Positions 46,598 through 57,100 of a stretch of DNA of 64,000 bases are shown here, piece after piece. A program made the translations under genes and the position numbers. Numbering within the stretch: position 1 is the stretch's first letter; the number at the start of each line of letters is the position of its first letter. This stretch comes from Pseudomonadota bacterium (GTDB taxonomy: Bacteria; Pseudomonadota; Gammaproteobacteria; Xanthomonadales; Ahniellaceae): positions 119,323 to 183,322 of the forward strand of contig JALHNO010000013.1 of the NCBI GenBank assembly GCA_022843465.1, in the 5' to 3' direction. The notes under the pieces were generated by a model. It did no database searches, was not told the DNA's origin, and worked only from the letters and a program-made list of their open reading frames with translations.

Positions 46598-46629
46598 CAG
46601 CGCGCGCCGGCCGCGTGGGCCGGTCGCTG
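46598..46629 (+). terminator. Hairpin downstream of rpoS
   Basis: CAGCG (46598-46602) with CGCTG (46625-46629) encloses CCGGCC-GCGTG-GGCCGG (46607-46623), 56 bp after the rpoS stop. Stable by eye but without a T tract. Confidence 0.45.
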
Positions 46630-46720
46630 GGCCCGCTCGCTGCGAAGGTCTGAGCCAGTCACGGATGCGCCTTCGTCACACAGTTCATTGCTTGCCAGCC
46701 GGAAAAATCTGCGACCCTTC

Positions 46721-46739
46721 GCCCCCTGATCCAGGGGGC
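46721..46739 (-). terminator. Hairpin downstream of the DUF3011 gene
   Basis: GCCCCCTG-ATC-CAGGGGGC, an 8-bp perfect stem with a 3-base loop, lies 38-56 bp past the stop of the minus-strand DUF3011 gene; on that strand a short T run (ATTTTT) follows about 12 bases later. Together with the hairpin at 46598 it separates two convergent genes. Confidence 0.55.
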
Positions 46740-46776
46740 TATCGCGGCTCCGGACGGGCTCCGAGGTTCTCCGGAA

Positions 46777-47730
46777 TCAATGCACAATGAACTCGGCGCG
46801 GCAGCCCTGATCGACCCAGATTGCGTTGCGGTCGTATCCCCAGGTGTAGCCTTCGCTGCAGGGGCTGCGGCTGAGCTGGCGACTCAACTCGACGCCATAC
46901 ACCGTGTTGGCCGGACAGTACTGACGGCGATCCTGCAACGATTCACAGGTCATGAATTGCGGCTCGCGCGCACGCACGACCGCAAACTCGCCGCGACAGC
47001 CATTGCTGACCCAGACATTGCGGCGGTCGTAGCCCCAGGACTGGCCCTGGACACAGGCGGCCTTGCTGATCCTGCGCACCAGTTCCACGCGATGGCGGCC
47101 GACATCCAGTGGACAGATCTGCTGATTGCCGCCGACTGAGCGGCAGATGACCGATATCTGATAGCCGTCGCCGCCAGAGCCCGGCGGGTAGCCGCCGTGG
47201 TCGCCGCGCGCGATACGAAACTCGGCGCGACAGCCGTGATCGACCCAGACCCCGCGTTGATCGTAGCCCCAGGTCTGACCTTCGTAGCAGTTGTCGCGGC
47301 TGAGCTGGCGTACCAGTTGCACGCCGCCGCGCGCATCGGCGGGGCAGTAGGCGCGGCGGTCATTGATCGACTCGCAGAGCAGCAGTTCGCCGTGATAGCC
47401 GGGTCCTGGACCGGGAGCGGGTCCTGGCCCTGGCCCTGGCCCGGCCACACCGCGGCCGATTTCAAATTCACCGCGGCAACCGCCATTGATCCAGATGCCA
47501 CCGCGTTCGAATCCGTAGGTGCGCCCCTCGTAGCAGCGATTGTGGGAAATTTCCCGCGCCAACCGCGCGCCGAGGTAGGCGTCCGCCTTGCAGAAACTCT
47601 GCTGATTGCCCAGGGATTCGCAGACCACGATGGCATAAGTCGTCTGCTTCGCGGCCGACTGGGCCTCTGCATGCGGGCTCGTCAACAGGCCAAGAAAGGC
47701 CAGTGAAGTCGCGGCGATCAGTCTTTTCAT
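46777..47730 (-). CDS. Exported protein with four DUF3011 repeats
   Basis: 317 residues. Signal peptide MKRLIAATSLAFLGLLTSPHAEA. Four repeats of about 60 residues follow, each with a first cysteine (VCES, LCES, ICRS, TCES), a second (FC, YC, IC, YC), a third (RC, NC, AC, PC) and the closing motif WxxxGCRxEF: the DUF3011 pattern. Repeats 1 and 2 are joined by a Gly-Pro-rich linker (about residues 95-110). Likely a secreted or envelope protein; function unknown. Divergent from dnaB. Confidence 0.85.
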   Translation of the reverse strand: MKRLIAATSLAFLGLLTSPHAEAQSAAKQTTYAIVVCESLGNQQSFCKADAYLGARLAREISHNRCYEGRTYGFERGGIWINGGCRGEFEIGRGVAGPGPGPGPAPGPGPGYHGELLLCESINDRRAYCPADARGGVQLVRQLSRDNCYEGQTWGYDQRGVWVDHGCRAEFRIARGDHGGYPPGSGGDGYQISVICRSVGGNQQICPLDVGRHRVELVRRISKAACVQGQSWGYDRRNVWVSNGCRGEFAVVRAREPQFMTCESLQDRRQYCPANTVYGVELSRQLSRSPCSEGYTWGYDRNAIWVDQGCRAEFIVH

Positions 47731-47954
47731 GCGGTGCCTCCATCCGGTGGGTCATGCATTGTGCGCTGCGCAGCGCGCTCGGGCAATCGCGCGCGGGCTT
47801 CACGGCCAGCTCACGCCCACAGGCAGGCCGCCGACTCATTGCATCACGCCAAAGCTACAGTTGGTCACAGCCGGGCCCGCAGCGGCCCGTGGTTTGACCT
47901 GCGACGCCGGCATCCTGCTGGCCACCGTGTCGCAGCCGATGAGATGCCCACGGC

Positions 47955-47963
47955 TTATCCACA
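47955..47963 (+). promoter_or_regulatory. Perfect DnaA box upstream of dnaB
   Basis: TTATCCACA matches the DnaA consensus exactly and lies 66 bp before the dnaB ATG, in the 298-bp divergent region 47731-48028, which holds no other gene. Autoregulatory DnaA control of dnaB is a reasonable inference; only one box was found. Confidence 0.6.
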
Positions 47964-48028
47964 GACTTGTGCGCAGCGCTCTGTCTGCCTGCGCCGCTAA
48001 CATGCGCGATCCGCAACGAGGTAACACC

Positions 48029-49420
48029 ATGGCCGCCGTCAATCCGATTTCCGCCAGCCAGCGAAAGATTGACAGCCTGCGGGTTCCGCCCAACTCCACC
48101 GAAGCAGAGCAGGCGGTGCTGGGCGGACTGCTGCTGGTGCCGGAAAGCTGGGATCGGGTCGCTGATCGCCTGGTCGAGCGCGATTTCTACCGGCGCGATC
48201 ACCAGATGATTTTTCGTGCGATCGGCGAACTCCAGGACAAGAGCATGCCGCCCGATGCGGTGACTCTGGGCGAATGGTTTGAAGCGCAGGGCATTGCCGA
48301 GCTGGTCGGTGGCTCACGCTATATCCTCGAGTTGGCCAATACCACGCCGAGCGCGGCCAATATCACCGCCTACGCCGATATCGTGCGCGAGAAATCGGTG
48401 CTGCGGCAGCTGATCGATGCCGGCAGTGAGATCACCGGCGATGCCTTCCAGCCGGAAGGTCGTTCTACCCAGGAGATTCTCGAGAAGGCCGAGCAGAGCG
48501 TGTTCCGGATTGCCGAGGCAGGCGCGCGCGGCCGTCAGGGCTTTGTGCCGATGCGTTCGGCGGTCAAGGAGGCCTTTCAGCAACTGCAGCAGCGCTATGA
48601 AACGCGCGGTTCGATCACCGGCCTGCCGACTGGATTCACCGATTTCGACGAGATGACGGCAGGTCTGCAACCTTCCGACCTGATCATCCTGGCGGCGCGA
48701 CCTTCCATGGGCAAGACCGCGCTGGCGTTGAATATGGCGGAATACGCGGCCTTGAAGACCAAGAAGGCGGTGGCCGTGTTCTCGATGGAAATGTCGTCAT
48801 CCCAGTTGGCGTTCCGTCTGATTTCCTCGCTCGGCCGCATCAACCAGCAGCATCTGCGCACCGGCGATCTGCAGGACGAGGAGTGGCCACGCGTCACCTC
48901 GGCAATTACCCTGCTGTCAGAGGCAAAGATCTTCATCGATGACACGCCGGCGCTGTCGCCAGTCGAGCTGCGCTCGCGCGCACGCCGACTCAAGCGTGAG
49001 CATGACCTCGGCCTGATCGTGATCGACTATCTGCAGCTGATGGCGGTGCCGGGCAATCAGGAAAACCGTGCCACCGAGATTTCGGAGATTTCGCGCGGGC
49101 TGAAGGCCCTGGCCAAGGAACTCAACGTGCCGGTGATTGCACTGTCCCAGCTCAACCGTTCGCTCGAGCAGCGTGCCGACAAGCGCCCGATGATGTCCGA
49201 TCTGCGCGAGTCCGGCGCTATCGAGCAGGATGCCGATGTCATCGTCTTCATCTACCGCGATGACTACTACAACAAGGAATCCACCGAGAAAGGGGTCGCC
49301 GAGATCATCATCGGCAAGCAGCGCAACGGCCCTACCGGATCGGTCAAGCTGACCTTTCTCGGCCAGTACACCAAGTTCGAGAATCACGCTACCCAGAATT
49401 ACGCGGGCAGCTTTGGATGA
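48029..49420 (+). CDS. dnaB: Replicative DNA helicase DnaB
   Basis: 463 residues, usual length. N-terminal domain (VPPNSTEAEQAVLGGLLL), linker, then RecA-like core with Walker A ARPSMGKTAL, FSMEMSSSQLA, Walker B LIVIDYLQLM, and ISRGLKALAKELNVPVIALSQLNR. Hexameric helicase that unwinds DNA at the fork. The ATG at 48029 has CGAGG before it. TGA overlaps the ATG of alr; dnaB-alr is a common order. Confidence 0.97.
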   Translation: MAAVNPISASQRKIDSLRVPPNSTEAEQAVLGGLLLVPESWDRVADRLVERDFYRRDHQMIFRAIGELQDKSMPPDAVTLGEWFEAQGIAELVGGSRYILELANTTPSAANITAYADIVREKSVLRQLIDAGSEITGDAFQPEGRSTQEILEKAEQSVFRIAEAGARGRQGFVPMRSAVKEAFQQLQQRYETRGSITGLPTGFTDFDEMTAGLQPSDLIILAARPSMGKTALALNMAEYAALKTKKAVAVFSMEMSSSQLAFRLISSLGRINQQHLRTGDLQDEEWPRVTSAITLLSEAKIFIDDTPALSPVELRSRARRLKREHDLGLIVIDYLQLMAVPGNQENRATEISEISRGLKALAKELNVPVIALSQLNRSLEQRADKRPMMSDLRESGAIEQDADVIVFIYRDDYYNKESTEKGVAEIIIGKQRNGPTGSVKLTFLGQYTKFENHATQNYAGSFG

Positions 49421-50514
49421 GCCGTACCGCGATTGCGACCATCCACCTGGATGCCTTGCGCCACAATCTGCAGAGGATCCGCGCACTGGCGTCGGGCAGT
49501 CGGCTGATGGCGGTGGTCAAGGCCGATGGCTATGGTCATGGCCTGGAACGTGTTGCCCGTGCCTTTGCCGCCGCAGATGCATTCGGCGTCGCCTCGATTG
49601 CCGACGGTCAGCGTTTGCGCGCGGCCGGAATTGCGCATCGTATCGTGGTACTGGCGGGCATCGACGAGCAAGGCGATCTGGCCGAGGTGCGTCGGCTCGG
49701 CCTTGATATCGTGGTGCATCATCGGGCCCAGGTAGAGATGCTCGCGGGTGATCGCGACCGGCGTCCGCTGCGGGTCTGGCTCAAGCTCGACACCGGCATG
49801 CACAGATTGGGTTTGCCGTCCGCAGAATGTGCCAGCGTGCTGAGCCAGTTGCGCGCATTGCCGCAGGTCGATGCCGAAATCGTGCTGATGAGCCATCTCT
49901 CCAGTTCCGACGAATACGGTGCCGCAAAGACGCCGCTGCAATTGGCGCGCTTCGAAGAGATGGCGGCAACACAGTCGGCATTGCCGCGTTCCATCGCCAA
50001 CTCGGCTGCCATCGTCGGTTACCCCGAATCGAGACTGCAGTGGGTGCGCGCAGGTGGCCTGCTGTATGGGCTGTCGGTTGTCGCCGGAAAAGCTGCCGCA
50101 GAGTTCGGTTTTCGCGCCGCCATGAGCCTTTCCAGCAAATTGATTGCGATCAACCGCATTGGCCGCGGCGAGTTCGTCGGCTATGGAGAATCCTGGCAAT
50201 GCCCGGAGGACATGAACATCGGTGTCGTCGCGATGGGCTATGGCGATGGCTATCCCAGGCATGCCCCCAGCGGCACCGAGGTGCTGCTCAACGGCCGCAC
50301 GGCGGCGGTCGTGGGTCGCGTTTCAATGGACCTGATGACCATCGACCTGCGTGGTCACCCGGATGCCCGGATCAATGATCGCGTTCTGCTCTGGGGGCCT
50401 GATCTGCCAGTGGAACGGCTTGCCGCTGCGGCGGGCACCATCAGCTATGAACTTACCTGCGGCGTCACCCGCAGGGTGATGTTTCTGGAAGCTGACGCCG
50501 GGTTTTCAGCATAG
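49417..50514 (+). CDS. alr: Alanine racemase
   Basis: 365 residues. PLP enzyme making D-alanine for peptidoglycan. The PLP lysine is in MAVVKADGYGHG, and the catalytic tyrosine in VAMGYGDGYPRHAP. Two-domain layout and length are normal. Overlaps dnaB by four bases (ATGA), so it is cotranslated. Confidence 0.96.
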   Translation: MSRTAIATIHLDALRHNLQRIRALASGSRLMAVVKADGYGHGLERVARAFAAADAFGVASIADGQRLRAAGIAHRIVVLAGIDEQGDLAEVRRLGLDIVVHHRAQVEMLAGDRDRRPLRVWLKLDTGMHRLGLPSAECASVLSQLRALPQVDAEIVLMSHLSSSDEYGAAKTPLQLARFEEMAATQSALPRSIANSAAIVGYPESRLQWVRAGGLLYGLSVVAGKAAAEFGFRAAMSLSSKLIAINRIGRGEFVGYGESWQCPEDMNIGVVAMGYGDGYPRHAPSGTEVLLNGRTAAVVGRVSMDLMTIDLRGHPDARINDRVLLWGPDLPVERLAAAAGTISYELTCGVTRRVMFLEADAGFSA

Positions 50515-50627
50515 AAGGGTGCCAGCGAGGCCGACGCGCGCAATAATGCGTCCCACCAAGGCTGCTTACGCGAGGCTGTCGAGTCGATGCGTCCGCGAAT
50601 CGCCACCAAGTTCGGGGTGGATCCGAG

Positions 50628-51191
50628 ATGACGTCCGAGGCGCCATCGGGCCAGCCCGACATTGCGGTCACGACGTCATCGATCGACGAACTGCTGCCCC
50701 TGGTCTATGAGGAGTTGCGCCTGCTTGCACGCCGACACCGAGGCGCACTTCCCGGTGTCGATAATGCTGGAACCACAAGTCTGGTCCACGAGGCCTACCT
50801 CAAGCTGTCGCGACAACGGTTGCTGTCGATCCAGAACCGCGCGCAGTTCTTTTTCCTGGCGGCAAAGGTGATGCGCAGCATCCTGATCGACAATGCCCGC
50901 CATGCGCTGCGCATCAAGCGTGGTGGCCAGGATACCCGGCACGAACTGGATCCCGACCTGCTCTCGACGACCCACGGGGAGGAACTCCTGCAGCTGGACG
51001 ATGCCCTGACGGCGTTGCAGCGGCACGACCAGCGCGGTCACGATATCGTGGTGTGCAGATTCTTCGGAGGTCTGGAAATCGAGGAAACGGCGCTGGCGCT
51101 CGGGTGTTCCGAGGCGACCGTAAAGCGCAGCTGGGTTCTGGCGCGCACCTGGTTGTACCGCGCCCTTGGTGGTGATGGAGTACCGCCTTGA
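50628..51191 (+). CDS. ECF sigma factor linked to a Ser/Thr kinase
   Basis: 187 residues. Sigma region 2 (TTSLVHEAYLKLSRQ, AQFFFLAAKVMRSILIDNAR) and region 4 (HDIVVCRFFGGLEIEETALALGCSEATVKRSW) match the ECF subgroup with LVHEAYLKL and RILID motifs that is usually paired with protein kinases rather than anti-sigma factors. Its TGA overlaps the TTG start of the kinase. Ribosome site is weak. Such sigmas may be switched on by phosphorylation. Confidence 0.9.
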   Translation: MTSEAPSGQPDIAVTTSSIDELLPLVYEELRLLARRHRGALPGVDNAGTTSLVHEAYLKLSRQRLLSIQNRAQFFFLAAKVMRSILIDNARHALRIKRGGQDTRHELDPDLLSTTHGEELLQLDDALTALQRHDQRGHDIVVCRFFGGLEIEETALALGCSEATVKRSWVLARTWLYRALGGDGVPP

Positions 51192-53851
51192 TTCCTCCGA
51201 CGGCGTTCGATCAGTTGGCTGATCTGCTCGCCGAGCTGATGGCCCTGGCCGAGCCCGAGCGCGCGCAGCGCATGCTGCAGATTGCGACTGTCGATCCGTC
51301 ACTGCATGCCGAGTTGCAGTCTCTGCTCGCGTTTGCGGCGCCCGCCGAGAGTTTCTTTGGCACGATCGAAGCGCAGCTGCAGCCTGTCCGGGCCGCCGAG
51401 TTGGGTCGGCACTGGGCCGAGGGCAGGGTATTGGGCAATTACCGACTGCTGCGTCGTCTTGGCTCCGGTGGGATGGGCAGTGTGTTTCTCGCCGAACGCG
51501 CTGACGGCCGCTTCGAACGCCAGGTTGCGGTCAAGCTGCTCAACTGGGACGCTGACGATGCGGCGCAGCGGCTGCGCTTTGAGTCGGAACAGCGCCTGCT
51601 CGGTGCGCTCGATCATCCTGGAATCGCGCGTCTGCTCGATGCCGGGATCGCGCCCGAAGGGCGACCCTACCTGGTGATGGAATATGTCGAGGGCGAGCGG
51701 CTGGACCTGTGGATCGCGCGCGTCCAGCCGGACCTGCGGCAACGACTGCAGTTGATGCTACGGCTGTGTGATGCGGTACAGCACGCACACCGGCACCTGA
51801 TCGTGCACCGCGACCTGAAGCCGTCCAATGTGCTGGTGACGGCAGACGCAGCACCGTGCCTGCTCGACTTCGGAATCGGCCGTCAGTTGCGCAACGGCTC
51901 CGATCGCAGCACAACCCAGGTGCCAGCCCTGACACCGGGCTACGCGGCTCCCGAGCAGTTCCGTGGCGGACCGGTCGGAACCGCGACCGATGTGTTTGCG
52001 CTGGGCGTGATGTCGTTCGAACTCTGCGCCGGTGTCCGTCCCGATGGCGAGTGGCTGCATCAGGACGAAGCGCGTCGACGCATGCCCCGATTGGCAGACG
52101 TCGCGCCGACGGTCTCCGCTGATCTGGATGCGGTAGTCGCCAAGGCCATGCAATTCGACGCCGGCCAGCGCTATGCAGGCGTTGCGCAACTCGCCGACGA
52201 TCTGCGCCGGTTCCTCGCCCACGAGCCGGTAAGCGCACGCCCCGATGCCGCGGGTTATCGCGCGCGGCTGTGGATGCGAAGGCATCCGTGGGTCAGCGCG
52301 GTCAGCCTGGTCGCGCTGCTGTCGACGCTCGCGTTTTCCTGGTACAGCGATGCCCAGTCACGCCGGATCCAGGCCGAACGCGATCGCGCCGAGCGCGTGG
52401 TCGAGCTGCTGGTCGATGTGTTCACCGCCAGCGATCCGGCGCAATCGGTTGGACGCGATGTCGGTGCCCGCGAGTTGCTCGATCGCGGCGTGCCCAAGGT
52501 GCGCAGCCAGCTCAGCCACGATGCCGAGGCGCAAGCCGACCTGCTGGGCGCGCTGGCGCGTACCTACATGGGCTTGGGCGAGTTTGCCACGGCCAGTACC
52601 TTGCTGGATGAAGCGCTGACCCTGGTGCCTGGTGTGGCTGCGGGCGCCACCCAGCGACGCGCGCGCCTGCTCATGTATCGCGGAGATCTTGGCCGGCTGA
52701 CCGGCAAGCTCGATTCCGCCGAGACCGATCTACGCGAAGCGCTGCGGCTGATGGCGGCGCAGTCTGATCAGGTTGGCGGGGAGCTCGCGCTGGCACAGTC
52801 CAAGCTCGGTCGCACCCTGGTCGTACGTGGAAAAATCGATGAGGCGCGCGATCTGCTTGACCGCGCCCTGGCGGCGACCCGGCAGTCCGAGGGCGATGAT
52901 CTGCGACGCGTCAGCGAGCGCTTGAACGATCGCGCGTCCGTCGACTTTGCTGCAGGCCGATTCGACGCGGCACGCAGCATGCTGGCCGAAGTGGTGGGTC
53001 TGCGCCGCGCACTGCTGGCGAACGACGAGCGCGCAATCGGTAGCGTCGACCTGGCCACGGCGTTGAACAATCTGGCGCTCGCGCACATGCAGCTGGGCGA
53101 TGCCGAGTCGGCGCAGCCGCTGTTCGAGGAAGCCCTGGCCATGCGGCGCGCGCTGCTGCCGCCGCTGCATCCGGAGCTCGCGCAGACCCTCAGCAATCTG
53201 GGACTGCTTCGGCAATCGGGCGGCGATCTGGATGCCGCCGAGCGCGAACTGCGCGAGGCCATGCAGATCCGCCGTCGGGCGTTCAACAATCCGGCGCACC
53301 CGCTGGTGGCACAGGCGGAGAACAACCTGGCCATGCTGCTGCATTCGCGCTCGGCCTGGGACGAGGCCGAGGCGCTGTTGCTTGCATCGTTGCGGGCGCT
53401 GGAGCAGGCGCTTGGTGATGCGCATCCGCTGATTGCGAGCGGCGAAACCAATCTCGGCAATTTGCTGCTCGATCGCGGCCGCGCCGATCTGGCCTTGCCG
53501 CGTTTCGAGCGTGCGGTCAACTTGCGCGCACGGCTGCTGCCTGCCGAGCATCCGCACCACGCCTACAGTCTGCTCGGGCTCGGCCTGGCCCGGCTCGACC
53601 TGGACCAGATCGATGCTGCGCGCGAACCCATCGAGCACGGTCATCGACTGCGCGCGAATCTGCCCGAACGCGATCCGCTGAGGGCGGAAGCCGAGTTGGG
53701 ACTGGCTTTGCTGAAATGGCGTCAGCGCGAACCCGCCGCAGCACGGGCCGCAGCGGCGGCAGCAGCACCAGGATTGTCGGCAAGCACGCTGCCGAGGCCT
53801 GCGCTGGCCGCCCGGCTGGCGCGATTGCAGCAGGAACTGGCCAGCCCCTGA
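51188..53851 (+). CDS. Ser/Thr protein kinase with C-terminal TPRs
   Basis: 887 residues. Kinase domain about 84-345: glycine loop LGSGGMGSVF (91-100), VAVKLL lysine, HRDLKPSN (207-214), DFG (227-229), APEQ; then one membrane helix (VSAVSLVALLSTLAFSW), and a C-terminal region of about 480 residues made of TPR units (NNLALAHMQLGDAESAQPLFEEAL and similar). All catalytic residues are present, so it should be active, with the TPRs outside the membrane as a sensor. The TTG start overlaps the sigma factor stop (TTGA). Partner of the ECF sigma. Confidence 0.9.
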   Translation: MIPPTAFDQLADLLAELMALAEPERAQRMLQIATVDPSLHAELQSLLAFAAPAESFFGTIEAQLQPVRAAELGRHWAEGRVLGNYRLLRRLGSGGMGSVFLAERADGRFERQVAVKLLNWDADDAAQRLRFESEQRLLGALDHPGIARLLDAGIAPEGRPYLVMEYVEGERLDLWIARVQPDLRQRLQLMLRLCDAVQHAHRHLIVHRDLKPSNVLVTADAAPCLLDFGIGRQLRNGSDRSTTQVPALTPGYAAPEQFRGGPVGTATDVFALGVMSFELCAGVRPDGEWLHQDEARRRMPRLADVAPTVSADLDAVVAKAMQFDAGQRYAGVAQLADDLRRFLAHEPVSARPDAAGYRARLWMRRHPWVSAVSLVALLSTLAFSWYSDAQSRRIQAERDRAERVVELLVDVFTASDPAQSVGRDVGARELLDRGVPKVRSQLSHDAEAQADLLGALARTYMGLGEFATASTLLDEALTLVPGVAAGATQRRARLLMYRGDLGRLTGKLDSAETDLREALRLMAAQSDQVGGELALAQSKLGRTLVVRGKIDEARDLLDRALAATRQSEGDDLRRVSERLNDRASVDFAAGRFDAARSMLAEVVGLRRALLANDERAIGSVDLATALNNLALAHMQLGDAESAQPLFEEALAMRRALLPPLHPELAQTLSNLGLLRQSGGDLDAAERELREAMQIRRRAFNNPAHPLVAQAENNLAMLLHSRSAWDEAEALLLASLRALEQALGDAHPLIASGETNLGNLLLDRGRADLALPRFERAVNLRARLLPAEHPHHAYSLLGLGLARLDLDQIDAAREPIEHGHRLRANLPERDPLRAEAELGLALLKWRQREPAAARAAAAAAAPGLSASTLPRPALAARLARLQQELASP

Positions 53852-54116
53852 GTTGGACCGTCGCCGTCTACGCGCCCTTTCGCCAGGGAAATCCGCATTC
53901 GCTGGCGGCCGACCGCTGAATTTCCCAAGTTCGGCTGCGAACCGGGCCCGGATTTCAATTGGCGCTTGATCCCGGTTGGGTGCAGGCCAGGGATCCGCGC
54001 ATTCCTGGGCAGCCATCCGTCGCAGTCAGCCCGGCATCGCGAATCCCGCAAGGATGGTTGAGCCTTTTGCGTGCCATCTGTCGTCCGTATCTGCAACTGG
54101 ACGATCAGGAGCGGCC

Positions 54117-57100
54117 ATGAGTACGCGCAATCTGATAGCGAGCAGCTCGTTGCATCCGGCGCACGGGATCTTGCCGGCGATCTTTCTGGGTCTGGTTGCG
54201 CTGGTTTTCGATACGAGCCCGGCATCCGCGACGGGCAGCGAGCGCGACCAGGTACTGGCCGCCTGGCGCAAGGATTTCACTCAGGTCCAGCGAATCGATC
54301 CACCCATCAGCGGGGACGGTGCAGCACAGGACGCCTTCGGTTCGGCTCTGGCGATACAGGGGGACACCGCGATCATCGGTGCGCCCCGCGATGATCGCGA
54401 TGGCCAGACCAATGTCGGGTCGGCCTATGTCTATGTGCGCATCGGCGACGCCTGGGTGTTCCAGGCCAAACTGGCTCCCGGCCCGGTTCCCATCGGCAAC
54501 AATCATTGGCTGGGCTACGCCGTGGCCATCGACGGCGACACCGCGGTCGTTGGCGCACCTGAAGACATGTTCTCGAGCACATCGGGTCCCGGCCGCGCCG
54601 TGGTCTATACCCGCTCGGGTACCGTCTGGACGCAGCGTGCGATTCTGCTTGCTGGTGATCCAGCCAACGTTGATCGCTTCGGTTCGGCCGTTGCGGTGGA
54701 CCAGAGTACCGGCACCATCGTGGTTGGATCGCAACGCGATGACAATGCGCAGGGAAGCGATGCTGGCGCGGTCTATGTCTTTACCGGCAGCGGTGCCACC
54801 TGGTCGCAGCAGGCCAAGCTGATCGGGGCGACGGTGACGACCAGCAGTTGGTATGGCTACTCGGTGGATATCGACGACGACACCATCCTGGTTGGCGCGC
54901 GCCGCGCTGTAGTCGGCGGCGCAAGTTCTGGCGCAGCGTATGTGCATGTGCGGTCCGCCGGGGTGTGGTCGGAACAGGCCAGGCTGTCGGCGCCTGCCGG
55001 TGCCCTCAACGACGCCTTCGGCTGGTCGGTGGCGATCGACGGTGACACCGCCGTGGCCGGCGCTCCGTTCGACGACTACGGAGCTACCACCGACGCCGGT
55101 TCGGCGTATGTGTTCGTGCGCAGTGCAGGAGCGTGGAGTCTGCAGGGATCGTTGCAACCTGCCGTCCCACAGACTGGCGATCTGTTTGGCACGGCGGTGG
55201 ATGTTGTTGGTGATCGCGTGCTGGTCGGTGCCGCCAACGATGACACGCCGGTCGCGGTGAATTCGGGAGCCGGCTATGTGTTTGACCGCAACGCTGGCAT
55301 CTGGTCGCAGACTGCGTTGCTGTACGGCGCAACCTGGTACGACCAGAATGGCGATCAGGGTGGCAGCGCGGTGGCGCTGTCTGTCTTCGGCGCCACCGTG
55401 GGGGCACCGGTGGATCAGACCGATGCGGGCATCGGAGCTGGAACATTGAGCCATTTCGACGACATCGGCGGAACCTGGGGCGAGCGCCAACGCATCACCT
55501 CGGGCAATATCGGCAGCAATGTCCAATTCGGCATCTCGGTCGCCGTCGACGCCGACACTGCGGTGGTTGGTGCGCGCTATCTGGGATCTGACACCTGCTA
55601 CGGCTGCGGAGCTGCCTTCGTCTACCGCCGAAGTGCAGGACAATGGCAACTTGCCTCCACACTGCGTGCCGCGCCGATGAAGAACGATGCGTTCTTCGGC
55701 AGCAGCGTGGCTGTGGCCGGGGATCAGATTCTGGTGGGTGCACCCAACGACGGCTCTTTTGGCCTCGGTACCATTCATCGCTTCACCCGCGATGCGGATG
55801 CATGGATCCATGCGCAGCGATTCGAACCGACAGGACCCTCGATCATGGGTTTCGGCAGCAGCATTGATTTCGATGGCCAGCACGCCATCGTCGGTGCTCC
55901 GACCTGCTTCAACGAGGTCAGCGGACAGGTCGGCGGTTGTGCCTTCATCCTGGATGCGCAGAGCGGCGTGCTGGTGCAACAGGCACGACTGCAACCGGCG
56001 AGCGGTGAAGCCGCCGAGCAGTTTGGCGTTGCCGTGGCGATCGAAGGGGATACGGCAATGGTTGGCGCTCAACTGCATGATGGCGCTGCGGGTGCCAACG
56101 CCGGTGCCGCCTTCGTGTTCACGGAGGTCGCCGGCAGCTGGACCGAGCAGGCGACCCTGCTTGCGGCCGGACTGGCCGCGGGCGACGAGTTCGGAATCAG
56201 CGTTGCCCTGAGCGGCGATCTCGCGGTGATCGGCGCGCATCGCGACGATCACGTTGCCGGTCCGGTCGATGCGGGCTCCGTGTACGTCTTCCAGGGGGCA
56301 GGTGCGAGCTGGACCGAGCTGCAGCAGCTGACCGCGCTCGGAGCCGCCGCCAGCGATGGTTTCGGTCGTGCGGTCGCGCTGGCGGGCTCTCGATTGCTGA
56401 TAGGAGACAGTCTGGATGACACCGCCGCCGGCAGCAACGCTGGCTCGTTTTTCGAGTTCAATGCGAGCGCCGGCGTATGGACCCAGTCAACGCAGGAATT
56501 CGCCAGCGATGCGCTGCCCGGCGATCAACTCGGACAGGCGTTGGCTGTGAGTGGCAACACGGCAGTGATCGGCGCCTTCGGACGCGATTCTGCAGCGGGC
56601 GGCGGCGACGCCGGATCGGCGTACTTTTTCGGATTGGTATCGGCCGACACCTCCACCACGATCACCGCGCACGATCCAGCGGCCAGCGTCGTCGGCCAGC
56701 CTTATCAGGTCGAGGTGACGGTGAGCGGCAGCGGTGGGACGCCGGGCGGAGCGGTCACGGTCAGTGATGGCAGCGCAGACTGCATCGTGACCCTTGTCGG
56801 CGGCAGCGGCAACTGTTCATTGACCTCGACCAGCGCAGGCATGAAAACACTGATCGCCAGCTATGCCGGCGACACCACCTTCAATCCGAGCACCTCGGCT
56901 GGCGTTGCGCATGAAGTAGCGCGGGCGGCGACGCAGACGGCAATCGTCTCTGATACGCCCGATCCGTCGCTGCCGGGCCAGTCGGTCGACGTGCAGGTGT
57001 CGTTGTCGGTGCTCGCGCCTGGCAGCGGCCTGATCAATGCTTCCGTGCTGGTGGCCGCCGTGCCCAGCGGCGCCAACTGTGCTGCGACGATTGCCGCCGG

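Noticed and set aside
54105..56252. 715-codon open frame on the - strand
   Set aside because: Antisense to the FG-GAP repeats; its His/Arg-rich repeated composition mirrors them.
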